64,000 nt of DNA from NCBI RefSeq assembly GCF_030407495.1, contig NZ_JASDDG010000008.1:47182-111181 (forward strand), written 5' to 3'. A program made the position numbers and the translations under genes. This DNA is from Arthrobacter sp. APC 3897. GTDB taxonomy: Bacteria > Actinomycetota > Actinomycetes > Actinomycetales > Micrococcaceae. The notes beneath the pieces are model-generated. The model was not told the origin of the DNA. It saw only the letters and a list, made by a program, of their open reading frames with translations, and ran no database searches. Positions 25,086 through 33,195 of this stretch are shown here, piece by piece. Positions within the stretch are counted from its first letter, which is position 1. Every line of letters begins with the position of its first letter.

Positions 25086-26117
25086 TTACTTCGCGGTCAG
25101 CAGCTCCGGGTGATGCAGTTGGGCAACCTGCGGATGGGCGCGGAGCCAGCCCTTGAGGACATTGGAGCCGTAGGACGCCAGCATGGGGTTTTCCGGGTCA
25201 TCGGAGATGCCCCGGGACTGTGCCGCCAGCTCGGCCGGAAGTTCCACTGAGTCAATGACGGCGTCCAGGCGCGGGGACCAGAAGAACGGAATGGCGTAGC
25301 GGTCCACACCGGGGGCCGGAGCCGTGACCCGGTGGATGGTGGCTGAAAGATAACCCTGCGTGGCCACCTCGAGCATCTCGCCCAGGTTCACGACCAGGGC
25401 ACCGTGAATCGGCTCCACCGGAATCCAGGTGTCCGATTCATGCGGCCGCACCTCCAGCCCGCCCACCGAATCCTGCAGCAGCAGGGTCACGAACCCGTAA
25501 TCAGCGTGGGATCCGACTCCCTGGGTGCCGGCTTCCTTGACCACGCCGCCCACATAGTGGATGAGCTTGGCCATCCAGGCAGGAGTGCCCTCGAACGGCT
25601 CGGTGAAGTGGTCCTCCGGCAGTTCCAGGGACACGGCGATTGCGCTGAGCAGTTCGGCGCCCACCTCCGACATCAGCTCTCCCCACTCCATCGACTTCTG
25701 CCGCAGCTCGGGCAGGACCTCATCGGGGAACAGGTTGGGACCCTGCACCAGCCAAAACGGCTGATCCTGGGGGTAGTCCGTGACGGGCTCGCGTTCCGGA
25801 CCGAAGTCCACCTGTTCACGGGCGTCCGGCCGGCCCTGCGTCAGCTCGGTGCCCAGCCGGGTGTACCCGCGGAAGTGCGGAGACTTCCGGTTGTCCAGCT
25901 CCAGCCTGTTCTCCAGCGGCAGGTCGAAGAAGCGTTTGGTGACATCAAACAGGTCATCCACCTTCGCCTCGCCTGCGCCGTACCCCACAAGCTGGAAGAA
26001 GCCGATACGGTGCGTGGCATCACGCAGCTGTTCGATGAACTCGGCGTTGAAGGAACCATCGGCGTTGCGGGCGGTGCTCAGGTCCAGGACAGGAATCGAG
26101 GCGGGGATCTCAGTCAT
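25086..26117 (-). CDS. 2-oxoglutarate/Fe(II)-dependent oxygenase (isopenicillin N synthase family)
   Basis: A 343-aa non-haem iron oxygenase. The 2-His-1-carboxylate triad is His204 and Asp206 in GSHADYGFVTLL plus His262 in ATIHRVTAP; Arg273 in DRYAIPFF binds 2-oxoglutarate (the usual Ser is Ala). The N-terminal DIOX_N part holds IPVLDLSTARN and HRIGFFQLVGYG. Bacterial relatives hydroxylate or desaturate small molecules and some resemble ethylene-forming enzyme. It is divergent from the iron-uptake operon 310 bp away; the iron dependence makes that neighbourhood worth noting, though no iron box faces this gene clearly. Confidence 0.9.
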   Translation of the reverse strand: MTEIPASIPVLDLSTARNADGSFNAEFIEQLRDATHRIGFFQLVGYGAGEAKVDDLFDVTKRFFDLPLENRLELDNRKSPHFRGYTRLGTELTQGRPDAREQVDFGPEREPVTDYPQDQPFWLVQGPNLFPDEVLPELRQKSMEWGELMSEVGAELLSAIAVSLELPEDHFTEPFEGTPAWMAKLIHYVGGVVKEAGTQGVGSHADYGFVTLLLQDSVGGLEVRPHESDTWIPVEPIHGALVVNLGEMLEVATQGYLSATIHRVTAPAPGVDRYAIPFFWSPRLDAVIDSVELPAELAAQSRGISDDPENPMLASYGSNVLKGWLRAHPQVAQLHHPELLTAK

Positions 26118-26427
26118 AGGGCGAAGTTATCACCGCCTGCTGTCAAGTAAGGAGCAAATGTTACGACGCTGTCCGTTGACTGCCGGCTGACCTGCGCTTT
26201 TACTTCGCTCTTCACTGGTCGGTGCGTAATACGGCGTCTTGCGGCGACATGATCCACAGGACACGGACCCCTCAGTCAATGACATGGGTCCCGCCATCAG
26301 GAAGCGCGTCCGGTGGCCGTGGTGCCGAAATAATTAGTACACACAAATATGCGCTAATCCGATCTATGTGGTCTGATATCAACATCAGCCATTTAGGTAA
26401 GCCTTACCTACCAACCCGATAGGAACG
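26118..26427. other. 310-bp divergent intergenic region
   Basis: Holds the control regions of the oxygenase (minus) and the siderophore-uptake operon (plus). The only clear element is the iron box at 26393-26411. The stretch 26325-26395 is noticeably AT-richer than its surroundings, as expected for a promoter, but no unique -35/-10 pair can be chosen. No small gene is seen. Confidence 0.6.
26393..26411 (+). promoter_or_regulatory. Iron box (DtxR/IdeR operator)
   Basis: TTAGGTAAGCCTTACCTAC fits the DtxR/IdeR 19-bp consensus TWAGGTWAGSCTWACCTWA at every position except the last. It ends 16 bp before the start codon of the binding-protein gene, so iron-loaded IdeR/DtxR would block transcription or elongation of the uptake operon when iron is plentiful. 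Confidence 0.92.
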
Positions 26428-27564
26428 TTGTTGAGCGCCACTCACCCTCCCCGCGGAACATCCCGCCGCCATGTTCTCGGCGGTGCCGGCCTGGGTCTTC
26501 TTGCCCTTGCCCTCGGTGCCTGCTCCTCCCGTGAAACCGTTGCGGCTGCCGGAAGCGGGGCGGGTTCCGGCGGTTTCACCGTGACCGACATGCGCGGCGT
26601 CAAGGTGTCCTTCGACGCTCCGGTGCAGCGCATCGCCACCACCGTGATTCCGTCACCGTCCATGCTCGCTGCGGTGGACGGCGGTTACGGCCGCATTGCG
26701 GGCATCAACGAATCCACCCTCCAGGCCAACAGGCAGGGCCTGTTCGGTGAGATGTACCCGGAATCCAAGAGCACCACCACCATTTCCCCCTCGAGCTTCA
26801 CGCCCAACATCGAGACCATCACCAAGCTGGAGCCCGACGTTGTGTTCCAGTGGGCGGACCAGGGTGACGGGCTGGTGGAGCCGCTGGAAAACGCGGGCTT
26901 CAAGACTGTCTGCCTGCTCTACGGGACCCAGGGATACCTGGAAACCTGGGTGCAGCTGTTCTCCACCATCCTGGGCAAGGAGGAGCGCGGCACCGAGATT
27001 GTGGACTGGATGCACACCGAGATTGCCCGGCTGCAGAAGGAGCTCGCCGGCGTCAGGACTCCGGTGCGCACGGTCCATCTGGGCCAGTCCGGTGACGGGT
27101 ACTCGGCGTCCAACAAGTCCTCCTATATGCACTACTGGATGGAACTGGCCGGCGGGCAGAACATGGCAGCGGACAATATATCCGCGGAAAACGTGGTCAG
27201 CGCTGAACAGCTCATCACATGGGATCCGGAGGTCATCACCCTGGGCGGTTTCGACGCCCGCACCCCGGCAGAGGTCTACGCCGACAAAGCGCTGGCCTCC
27301 GTCTCGGCCGTGCGTAACCGCCGCGTCTACAAGGCACCGCTGGGAGGCTACCGCTGGGAAGTTCCCTGCGCCGAGTCTCCGCTGATGTGGCAGTGGGCCG
27401 CCGAGCTTTACCATCCGCAGCTGACGGGCCACACGCTGCGTGCCGCCATGGCCGAGAAGATTTCCTACCTCTACAACTACGAGATGTCCGAAGCCCAGAT
27501 CGATGCCGCTCTCCGGATGGAACTCAACAGGGAAAGCGCCGGCTATGACGTCTTCCGCGGTTAA
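26428..27564 (+). CDS. Siderophore-type ABC transporter substrate-binding lipoprotein
   Basis: A 378-aa class III (FepB/FhuD-like) binding protein. N-terminus: TSRRHVLGGAGLG is a Tat-like motif, then a hydrophobic stretch and the lipobox ALGACSS, so it is a membrane-anchored lipoprotein facing outward. The mature part follows the family plan: VTDMRGVKVSFDAPVQRIAT, IAGINESTL, ITKLEPDVVFQW, WDPEVITLGGFDA. Start is TTG at 26428 (or the next TTG at 26431) after AGGA. The iron box directly upstream identifies iron, probably ferri-siderophore or haem, as the cargo. The end overlaps the permease gene by 20 bp. Confidence 0.92.
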   Translation: MLSATHPPRGTSRRHVLGGAGLGLLALALGACSSRETVAAAGSGAGSGGFTVTDMRGVKVSFDAPVQRIATTVIPSPSMLAAVDGGYGRIAGINESTLQANRQGLFGEMYPESKSTTTISPSSFTPNIETITKLEPDVVFQWADQGDGLVEPLENAGFKTVCLLYGTQGYLETWVQLFSTILGKEERGTEIVDWMHTEIARLQKELAGVRTPVRTVHLGQSGDGYSASNKSSYMHYWMELAGGQNMAADNISAENVVSAEQLITWDPEVITLGGFDARTPAEVYADKALASVSAVRNRRVYKAPLGGYRWEVPCAESPLMWQWAAELYHPQLTGHTLRAAMAEKISYLYNYEMSEAQIDAALRMELNRESAGYDVFRG

Positions 27565-28675
27565 GCCCGGCACGACGACGACGCCGGCGGCAACTGCTGC
27601 CCTTTCATCGGAGCCGCTGCGTCCGCCGGCCCGCAGCCACCGGTTGCCGCTGCTGCTGTGCGTCCTGCTCCTGTGTGCGGTCGCCCTGATATCGATGGCG
27701 GCCGGCCGCTACTGGGTTCCGCCGAACGAAATCCTGCGCATCCTGGCCAATGAAGCCACCGCGCTCTTCGGAGCGGGCGGCGGCGAGGGCGCCCTGCGCC
27801 GGACCTGGACCGAACAGGAAGCCACCGTGGTCCTGGAGGTGCGGCTTCCGCGGGTGCTTCTGGCCTTCCTGGTAGGCGGTGCCCTGTCCCTGGGCGGCGC
27901 CTGCCTGCAGGCACTGTTCCGCAACCCGCTGGTCAGCCCGGACATCATCGGCGTCACCGCCGGAGCATCCTTCGGCGGCGTGCTGGTGCTGACCCTTGGC
28001 CTCTCCGGCGGCGCGATGGTGGGCGGGGCGTTCGGTTTCGGCCTGGCCGCACTCGCCGTCGTGCTCCTGCTCGGCCGGCTGGGCGGCAGCGGCGGGCCCA
28101 TGCTGATGATCGTGCTTGGCGGCATTGTGGTGGCCGCGTTCTTCAACGCCCTGGTCTCCTTCATCACGTACACCGCAGACCCGTATTCCGAACTGCCGTC
28201 GATTGTGCACTGGCTGCTGGGCTCCATTGCCGCCGCCGGGTATGACAAGGTGCTGACCGCGCTGATCCCGGTTGCCCTCGGCGCGGCCGTGGTCCTGGCC
28301 ATGCGCTGGCGGCTGAACGTGCTCTCACTGGGCGACGACGACGCCGCTGCCCTGGGCGTCAATCCGCACCGCTCCCGCGTGGTGCTGCTGTGCGCCGTGG
28401 CCCTGATGACCGCCGGGACCGTGGCCGTGGCCGGTGCCGTCGGCTGGGTGGGCCTGGTGGTTCCGCATCTGGCCCGGCTCTGGGTTGGCCCGGACCACCG
28501 CGTGCTGCTGCCCGCGTCGCTGCTGCTCGGCGGCACCTATCTAATGCTCATTGATACCCTCAGCCGCTCCCTCACCAGCAGCGAACTGCCCCTGGGCATC
28601 CTGACCGCCGTTATCGGCGCCCCGGTGTTCGTGTGGCTCCTGGCCCGTTCCCAGAAAAAAGGCGAGATGCAATGA
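27545..28675 (+). CDS. FecCD-family iron-siderophore ABC permease
   Basis: A 376-aa inner-membrane permease of the FecCD/BtuC family with about nine to ten hydrophobic helices. Diagnostic blocks: LEVRLPRVLLAFLVGGALSL, GACLQALFRNPLVSPDIIGV, GASFGG, the GSIAAAGYDKV loop, SLGDDDAAALGV, and AGAVGWVGLVVPHLAR (the cytoplasmic L-loop contacting the ATPase). ATG at 27545 lies inside the end of the binding-protein gene. Only one permease gene is present, so the transporter should be a homodimer like BtuC. Confidence 0.93.
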   Translation: MTSSAVKPGTTTTPAATAALSSEPLRPPARSHRLPLLLCVLLLCAVALISMAAGRYWVPPNEILRILANEATALFGAGGGEGALRRTWTEQEATVVLEVRLPRVLLAFLVGGALSLGGACLQALFRNPLVSPDIIGVTAGASFGGVLVLTLGLSGGAMVGGAFGFGLAALAVVLLLGRLGGSGGPMLMIVLGGIVVAAFFNALVSFITYTADPYSELPSIVHWLLGSIAAAGYDKVLTALIPVALGAAVVLAMRWRLNVLSLGDDDAAALGVNPHRSRVVLLCAVALMTAGTVAVAGAVGWVGLVVPHLARLWVGPDHRVLLPASLLLGGTYLMLIDTLSRSLTSSELPLGILTAVIGAPVFVWLLARSQKKGEMQ

Positions 28676-29592
28676 CCACCCTTCCTGTCCTCAATCCCGG
28701 GTCCGCAGCGGCATCCTCCCAGGCGCCAGCATCAGCTCCCTCCCAGGCGCCCGCATCAGAGGCCACCCTCATGGAGGTTTCCGGGCTGGGTTTCCGCTAC
28801 TCCCGAGTGCGGCCCTGGCTGTTCCGAAACCTCGGCTTCACCTTGGAGCGCGGGGAAATCCTGTCCATCCTCGGCCCCAACGCACGCGGCAAAACCACGC
28901 TGCTCAAATGCCTGTCCGGTCTGCTGACCCCGCGCGAGGGGCAGATCACCACCTCCGCCGCGGTGGGCTATGTGCCGCAGGACCATGGTGCGGGCGGTAC
29001 GTCCTACACCGTGGCCGAGATGGTGCTCATGGGCCGCAGCCGCCACCTGCGTGCATACCAGTGCCCCCGCCGGGAGGACCACGACGCTGCCGACGCGGCT
29101 ATGGAACGGGTGGGTGTGGCCGGCTGGGCCAACCGCTCCTACGCCGAACTGTCCGGCGGCCAGCGGCAGCTGGTCCTGATCGCGCGGGCCGTGGCCTCCG
29201 GCTCCGAGCTGCTCGTCCTGGATGAGCCCGCCTCGGCACTGGACCTGCACAACCAGTCACGTGTGCTCGGTGTCCTCGCGGGACTGGCGGCGGACGGGAT
29301 GGGTGTCATCATGACCACCCACCATCCGGACCACGCCCTGCATGTTTCGCGCAACGCCCTGCTGTTTGTCGGCAGCGACGACACCCGCTGGGGACCCACT
29401 GACGAAATGCTGACCAGCTCCGCCCTCTCCGCGGTCTACGGACTCCCCATCTGCACCCCCACGGTCGGCACCGAGTCCGGCAACCGGGTCATCGCGGTGC
29501 CCGATTTCGGCCCTTCCTGCCGCCGGGACTGCGCACTGCCCTTCACCTCCGAGCCCTTCACCTCTATCCCCCTTCGAAAGGACCACCCGTGA
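28672..29592 (+). CDS. FecE-type ABC transporter ATP-binding protein
   Basis: A 306-aa ATPase energising the FecCD permease. Walker A is GPNARGKTT (a less common ARG in place of GAG), Q-loop GYVPQDH, signature ELSGGQRQLVLIARAVA, Walker B LLVLDEPASALD, H-loop MTTHHPDHAL. The N-terminus has a low-complexity Ser/Ala/Pro segment (AASSQAPASAPSQAPASEA) before the domain, and the C-terminus carries a Cys pair (SCRRDC). ATGA overlap with the permease upstream, GTGA overlap with the unknown gene downstream. Confidence 0.93.
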   Translation: MTTLPVLNPGSAAASSQAPASAPSQAPASEATLMEVSGLGFRYSRVRPWLFRNLGFTLERGEILSILGPNARGKTTLLKCLSGLLTPREGQITTSAAVGYVPQDHGAGGTSYTVAEMVLMGRSRHLRAYQCPRREDHDAADAAMERVGVAGWANRSYAELSGGQRQLVLIARAVASGSELLVLDEPASALDLHNQSRVLGVLAGLAADGMGVIMTTHHPDHALHVSRNALLFVGSDDTRWGPTDEMLTSSALSAVYGLPICTPTVGTESGNRVIAVPDFGPSCRRDCALPFTSEPFTSIPLRKDHP

Positions 29593-30998
29593 TTTTCCGG
29601 CTGATCGGCGGCACGCCGATGCGCGGCCAGAAGGACCCGTCCTGGCGCGGCGCACTCGAAGACGTTGACGCGTACGACCTGGACGACGACGCCGCCCGTG
29701 CCCGGATCCTGTCCGCTGACGGACTGGTGATCGGCGGGGGCGTTGACCACCTGCTGCTGTGCCGGCACCGCAGGGACATCGGTGATTTTGTCCGCTCCGG
29801 GGGCCGGGTGCTGGTCAACGGCCAAGTTGTGAAGCCCTTCATTGACGGACTTGCGGTGTGGCGGAAGCTGGAATTCCGCGGCGCACAGGACGTCCGTCCG
29901 CATCCGGTCACCGGACACCCGGTATGGGCCGGCGTCGACTACCGGGACCTGCACTACCGCACGGGTGTGCCCGGAACACACAGCTACGAGAAGCTGGAAG
30001 AAATTGGCGTCGCCGGCTTCTACGGCCGCGGCTACCATCTGGACCTGCCCGAGGGTGCCAGTGTTGTCACGGGCATCGGCCAGTATTCGCTGCCGCTGGA
30101 CTACAGCTACCGGCTGGGCGACGGCGAAGTGCTGGTCCACGGCGGCAATGATCTGGAGAGCTTCAGTGATGACAGGTATTCGATCGGACTGATCGGCCCC
30201 AACCTGGTGCGCTGGCTGGAGGGCGGAATCCGGGCGCCCGGCTGGAAGCCTGCCGGACCGGAAGCCGCGGAATATGACTCTGTTGCCGCAGTTCCGCCGC
30301 CGCCGTCCGCCGGCCAATCCGTCGCCGTCGGGCGCGAAACCCGCAAACCGGCAGCGGCACCCGGCGCCGCCCCGCGGATCGGGCTGCTGCACTGCGGCAC
30401 GTTCCCGGCGCTGCGCACGCTCGCTGATCCCGCCCTGGCCCCGCACCGGATTGAATCCGTGTACCTGCCCGAAGCTGATCCGTCAGCGCTTGCCGGCCTG
30501 GACACGATCATTGTGGGGGACCGTCTGCACCAGGGGCAGCTGGCCCGTTTTGCCCCGGCTGTCCGCGCCGCGCTGCAGGACCCTGCCAAGACCGTGATCG
30601 TGCTCGGCGAGAACAGGGTGGAACAGTGGCTGCCCGGCGTCGGCTACACCTTCCGGCCCACCGTGTTCTGGACCTGGCGCACCGGCGAGGATAACGGCAC
30701 GCGGCTGCGGTTGCCGGGGGATCCGATGTGGGAATTCTTCACCCCGCGGGCAGTGTCCTGGCACCATCACGGACTGCTGCATCCGCCCGCCGGTGCCCGG
30801 TCCCTGGTGATTATGGAAGAGAGCGGCACCGAGTCCGGCGCTCTGCTGTACGTGGATGAGGTGAACCAGCCGGCCCGTCTGCTGGTGACCACCATGGATC
30901 CGGTCTACCACCATGGTTCGGGGTTCATGCCCGGCGCTTCCCAGCTCCTGTACTCCCTGCTGCGCTGGGTGACGGCCTCGCACGTTCCGAGCAGCTAA
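29589..30998 (+). CDS. Two-repeat protein of unknown function, fourth gene of the iron-uptake operon
   Basis: A 469-aa soluble protein that I cannot place in a characterised family. It appears to be an internal duplication: residues about 1-225 and 262-465 each hold a Rossmann/flavodoxin-like core (DGLVIGGGVDHLLLC... GGRVLVNGQVV versus LDTIIVGDRLHQGQLARF... KTVIVLGENRV), then a beta-rich part with aromatic/His motifs (GFYGRGYHLDLPEGA, DGEVLVHGGND versus SWHHHGLLHPPAGA, ARLLVTTMDP). The fold recalls ThuA/class I amidotransferase-like domains, but neither half has a nucleophilic Cys at the elbow. The halves are joined by a Pro/Ala linker (about 235-262). The GTG start overlaps the ATPase stop, so expression is coupled to uptake; a role in siderophore processing is possible (inference). 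Confidence 0.8.
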   Translation: MIFRLIGGTPMRGQKDPSWRGALEDVDAYDLDDDAARARILSADGLVIGGGVDHLLLCRHRRDIGDFVRSGGRVLVNGQVVKPFIDGLAVWRKLEFRGAQDVRPHPVTGHPVWAGVDYRDLHYRTGVPGTHSYEKLEEIGVAGFYGRGYHLDLPEGASVVTGIGQYSLPLDYSYRLGDGEVLVHGGNDLESFSDDRYSIGLIGPNLVRWLEGGIRAPGWKPAGPEAAEYDSVAAVPPPPSAGQSVAVGRETRKPAAAPGAAPRIGLLHCGTFPALRTLADPALAPHRIESVYLPEADPSALAGLDTIIVGDRLHQGQLARFAPAVRAALQDPAKTVIVLGENRVEQWLPGVGYTFRPTVFWTWRTGEDNGTRLRLPGDPMWEFFTPRAVSWHHHGLLHPPAGARSLVIMEESGTESGALLYVDEVNQPARLLVTTMDPVYHHGSGFMPGASQLLYSLLRWVTASHVPSS

Positions 30999-31030
30999 GC
31001 GTTTCCGTCGGCGATAAACCGGCCGCTGTG

Positions 31031-31120
31031 GGATTTTCCGTCCACTTTGGGAAATCCCTGCCGTTTGAATCAGCAGGGATTTCCCAAAACGGTGAGGATT
31101 TCCCAAACCGGAGGGATTTC
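31031..31120. repeat. GGGATTTCCCAAA repeats with a perfect 16-bp inverted repeat
   Basis: Arms TTTGGGAAATCCCTGC (31046-31061) and GCAGGGATTTCCCAAA (31073-31088) are perfect complements around an 11-base loop. Further partial copies flank them: GGGATTTTCC at 31030, AGGATTTCCCAAACCGG at 31095 and AGGGATTTC at 31112. It lies 48 bp after the iron operon. The hairpin could end transcription, but lacks a T-tract, and the extra direct copies suggest a repeat element or protein-binding array. Confidence 0.75.
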
Positions 31121-31196
31121 ATGACCGGCGCGCAGACTGGCTGTCGACCGTTGACCAGGAACGCTGGAGCTTCGACCGCGGGCTGAGGACGCTGGC

Positions 31197-31514
31197 TCAC
31201 GCCGTCAGCGCCGGTTGCCCTGCGCGCTCCCGGGCTGCCTTCCCGAAGTAATAGGCAAGGAAAAAGGTCATGGAGATGGCACCGGCCAGAACCGCCGCCC
31301 GTTCGCGGCTGCCGGCTGGGGCCCGGCCCAGCAGGGCGGTGCCGCCGGCGGCGTTCAGGGAACTCCACAGGGCGTTGGTCACGGGGCTAGAGAGCCCGAC
31401 GCCGGGAGGGGTGGCAAACGGTGTGGGAAATTCCTTGCCCTGGACGGCGTTGACCCCGTGCGGCACAGCATTGGCCAGGAGCACTCCGGCGAAGAATCGG
31501 GAAACGAGAGACAT
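31197..31514 (-). CDS. Small membrane protein of unknown function (105 aa)
   Basis: A 105-aa protein with three hydrophobic stretches: SLVSRFFAGVLLANAVPHGV (N-terminal), SSLNAAGGTALLGRA (weak) and AVLAGAISMTFFLAYYFGKA. Between them is the distinctive GKEFPTPFATPPGVGLSSPV. Proteins of this look occur widely in actinobacteria without assigned function. The ATG at 31514 is preferred to an open frame extending upstream. Monocistronic. Confidence 0.72.
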   Translation of the reverse strand: MSLVSRFFAGVLLANAVPHGVNAVQGKEFPTPFATPPGVGLSSPVTNALWSSLNAAGGTALLGRAPAGSRERAAVLAGAISMTFFLAYYFGKAARERAGQPALTA

Positions 31515-31646
31515 GGGCGGCGGTGTCCTGTCGGTAGCTGGGGGAGGGCGGAAACGAGCAACAGGATCCAGTGTAGGGCGGGCGAGGCAACCGGCTCGCA
31601 GCACCGGTGCGCCGTTCCCGACCGCAGATGGACGGGCTGTGAAGTC

Positions 31647-32243
31647 TCAGCCCAGAACGAGCCGCACGGCCAGGACCAGCATCACGACGCCGATGAGCAG
31701 GTCCAGTATCTGCCAGGTCCGGGGACGGTTCAGCACTCCGGACAGCGAGCGGGCTCCGTAACCCAGCGCCGTGAACCAGAGGCAGCTGCCGGCGGCGGCA
31801 CCTGCCGCAAATATCCAGCGCGCATCCGGCCCGAGCTGGTTTGCCAGGCTGCCCAGCAGCACCACAGTGTCCAAGTAAACATGCGGATTCAGGAAGGTCA
31901 GCGCAAGGGTGGTCAGGATGACCGTTCCTTTGGCGCGCGGCGCCTGCGCGGTCAGGGCCGAAGGCCGCAGCGCTGAAGCCAGGGACCGGATGCCCCACCA
32001 GGCCAGATAGGCGGCGCCGCCCCAACGGAGGATTTCAAGGGCGGCGGGAAAGCGGGCCACCAGCGCGCCGATCCCCGCGGTGCCGCCGAAGATCAGCAGC
32101 ACGTCACTGATGATGCACAGCATCACCACCACCCCGATGTGCTCGCGCCGCAGACCCTGCCGCAGCACAAAAGCGTTCTGGGCTCCGATAGCCATGATGA
32201 GTCCCAGGCCGGTGACCAGGCCTGTTGCCGCGATGCTTAACAT
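31647..32243 (-). CDS. LysE/ArgO family amino-acid exporter
   Basis: A 198-aa inner-membrane exporter with about five or six helices. Signature MAIGAQNAFVLRQGLRREHI (about 17-36) and the LTFLNPHVYLDTVVLLGSLA block (about 112-132) are those of LysE/ArgO, which export lysine and/or arginine. It is divergent from an ArgP/LysG-type regulator 69 bp away, the classical lysE-lysG arrangement in which excess basic amino acid induces export. Confidence 0.93.
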   Translation of the reverse strand: MLSIAATGLVTGLGLIMAIGAQNAFVLRQGLRREHIGVVVMLCIISDVLLIFGGTAGIGALVARFPAALEILRWGGAAYLAWWGIRSLASALRPSALTAQAPRAKGTVILTTLALTFLNPHVYLDTVVLLGSLANQLGPDARWIFAAGAAAGSCLWFTALGYGARSLSGVLNRPRTWQILDLLIGVVMLVLAVRLVLG

Positions 32244-32300
32244 GTCTTCACCGTAGCCAGCTGCACAGATTCAATCCAACGAATGATTTTCAGGATGCAT

Positions 32301-32306
32301 TAGCTT
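32301..32306 (+). promoter_or_regulatory. -10 box for leaderless ArgP-type regulator mRNA
   Basis: TAGCTT lies six bases before the ATG at 32313 with no ribosome site, predicting a leaderless message within the 69-bp divergent lysE/argP control region. Confidence 0.5.
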
Positions 32307-32312
32307 TGCTTC

Positions 32313-33182
32313 ATGAACTTTGAACAGCTGAGGGCACTGGCCGCCGTGGTGGACGAGGGTACTTTTGAAGCGGCCGCTGACCGGCTGCACATCAGTCCTT
32401 CGGCGGTAAGCCAGCGGATCAAGGCCCTCGAAAACGCGGAGGGCCAGATCCTGATCCGCCGCGGCGTGCCGTGCAGTCCCACGGAACCCGGAGCCGTCCT
32501 GCTGCGGATGGCCCGGCAGATGCAGCTGCTGGAAGCCGAGGCACGTGAGGCCCTGGGGTCCCGGAATTCGGCGCTGGCCGCCACGCGGCTGGCCGTAAAC
32601 GCCGATTCCCTGGCCACGTGGTTCCTGCCCGTCCTCACGGACGCCGCGGAATGGGCGGACACCACCCTTGACCTGCATATTGAGGACCAGGATCACAGCA
32701 GCCGGCTGCTGCGGCAGGGCGAGGTGATGGGGGCGGTGACATCGGACCGGACACCGGCGAACGGCTGCCGGGCAGTCCGGCTGGGCGCCATGCGTTACGT
32801 CCCGGCCGCGGCTCCCGGGCTGCGCGACCGGTTCGCCGGGGCAGCCGGCCAGGACTGGGACGCCATGCCGGTGCTGCAGTTCAACGCCAAGGATGACCTG
32901 CAGCGCGGGTTCCTCGCCTCCCTGGGCAAGACCGGCACACCGCCGAAGCACACCGTGCCGTCTTCCGGGGCTTTCCTGGCCGCCCTGCGTGCCGGGCTGG
33001 GCTGGGGGATGGTGCCGGAGCTGCAGGCGGGCTCGGACTTTGACGAGGGCAGGCTGGTGCGCCTTGACCCCGCGGCCCACCGCGACGTCGTTCTGTACTG
33101 GCAGTCCTGGGCACTTCAGTCCCGGCGCCTGGACCGGCTGACGGAGGCTGTCCGCCGGGCAGCCCGGCAGCTGCGGCGCTAG
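32313..33182 (+). CDS. LysR family regulator, ArgP/LysG type
   Basis: A 289-aa LysR-type activator. Winged helix at residues 1-60 (LRALAAVVDEGTFEAAADRL, SPSAVSQRIKALENAEGQIL) and a periplasmic-binding-like effector domain from about 90. The N-terminal signature and divergent position to lysE identify the ArgP/LysG/IciA subgroup, whose effectors are lysine, arginine or histidine. The binding site should lie in the 69-bp gap between the two genes. Confidence 0.93.
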   Translation: MNFEQLRALAAVVDEGTFEAAADRLHISPSAVSQRIKALENAEGQILIRRGVPCSPTEPGAVLLRMARQMQLLEAEAREALGSRNSALAATRLAVNADSLATWFLPVLTDAAEWADTTLDLHIEDQDHSSRLLRQGEVMGAVTSDRTPANGCRAVRLGAMRYVPAAAPGLRDRFAGAAGQDWDAMPVLQFNAKDDLQRGFLASLGKTGTPPKHTVPSSGAFLAALRAGLGWGMVPELQAGSDFDEGRLVRLDPAAHRDVVLYWQSWALQSRRLDRLTEAVRRAARQLRR

Positions 33183-33195
33183 CCCGCCTGAGGAA

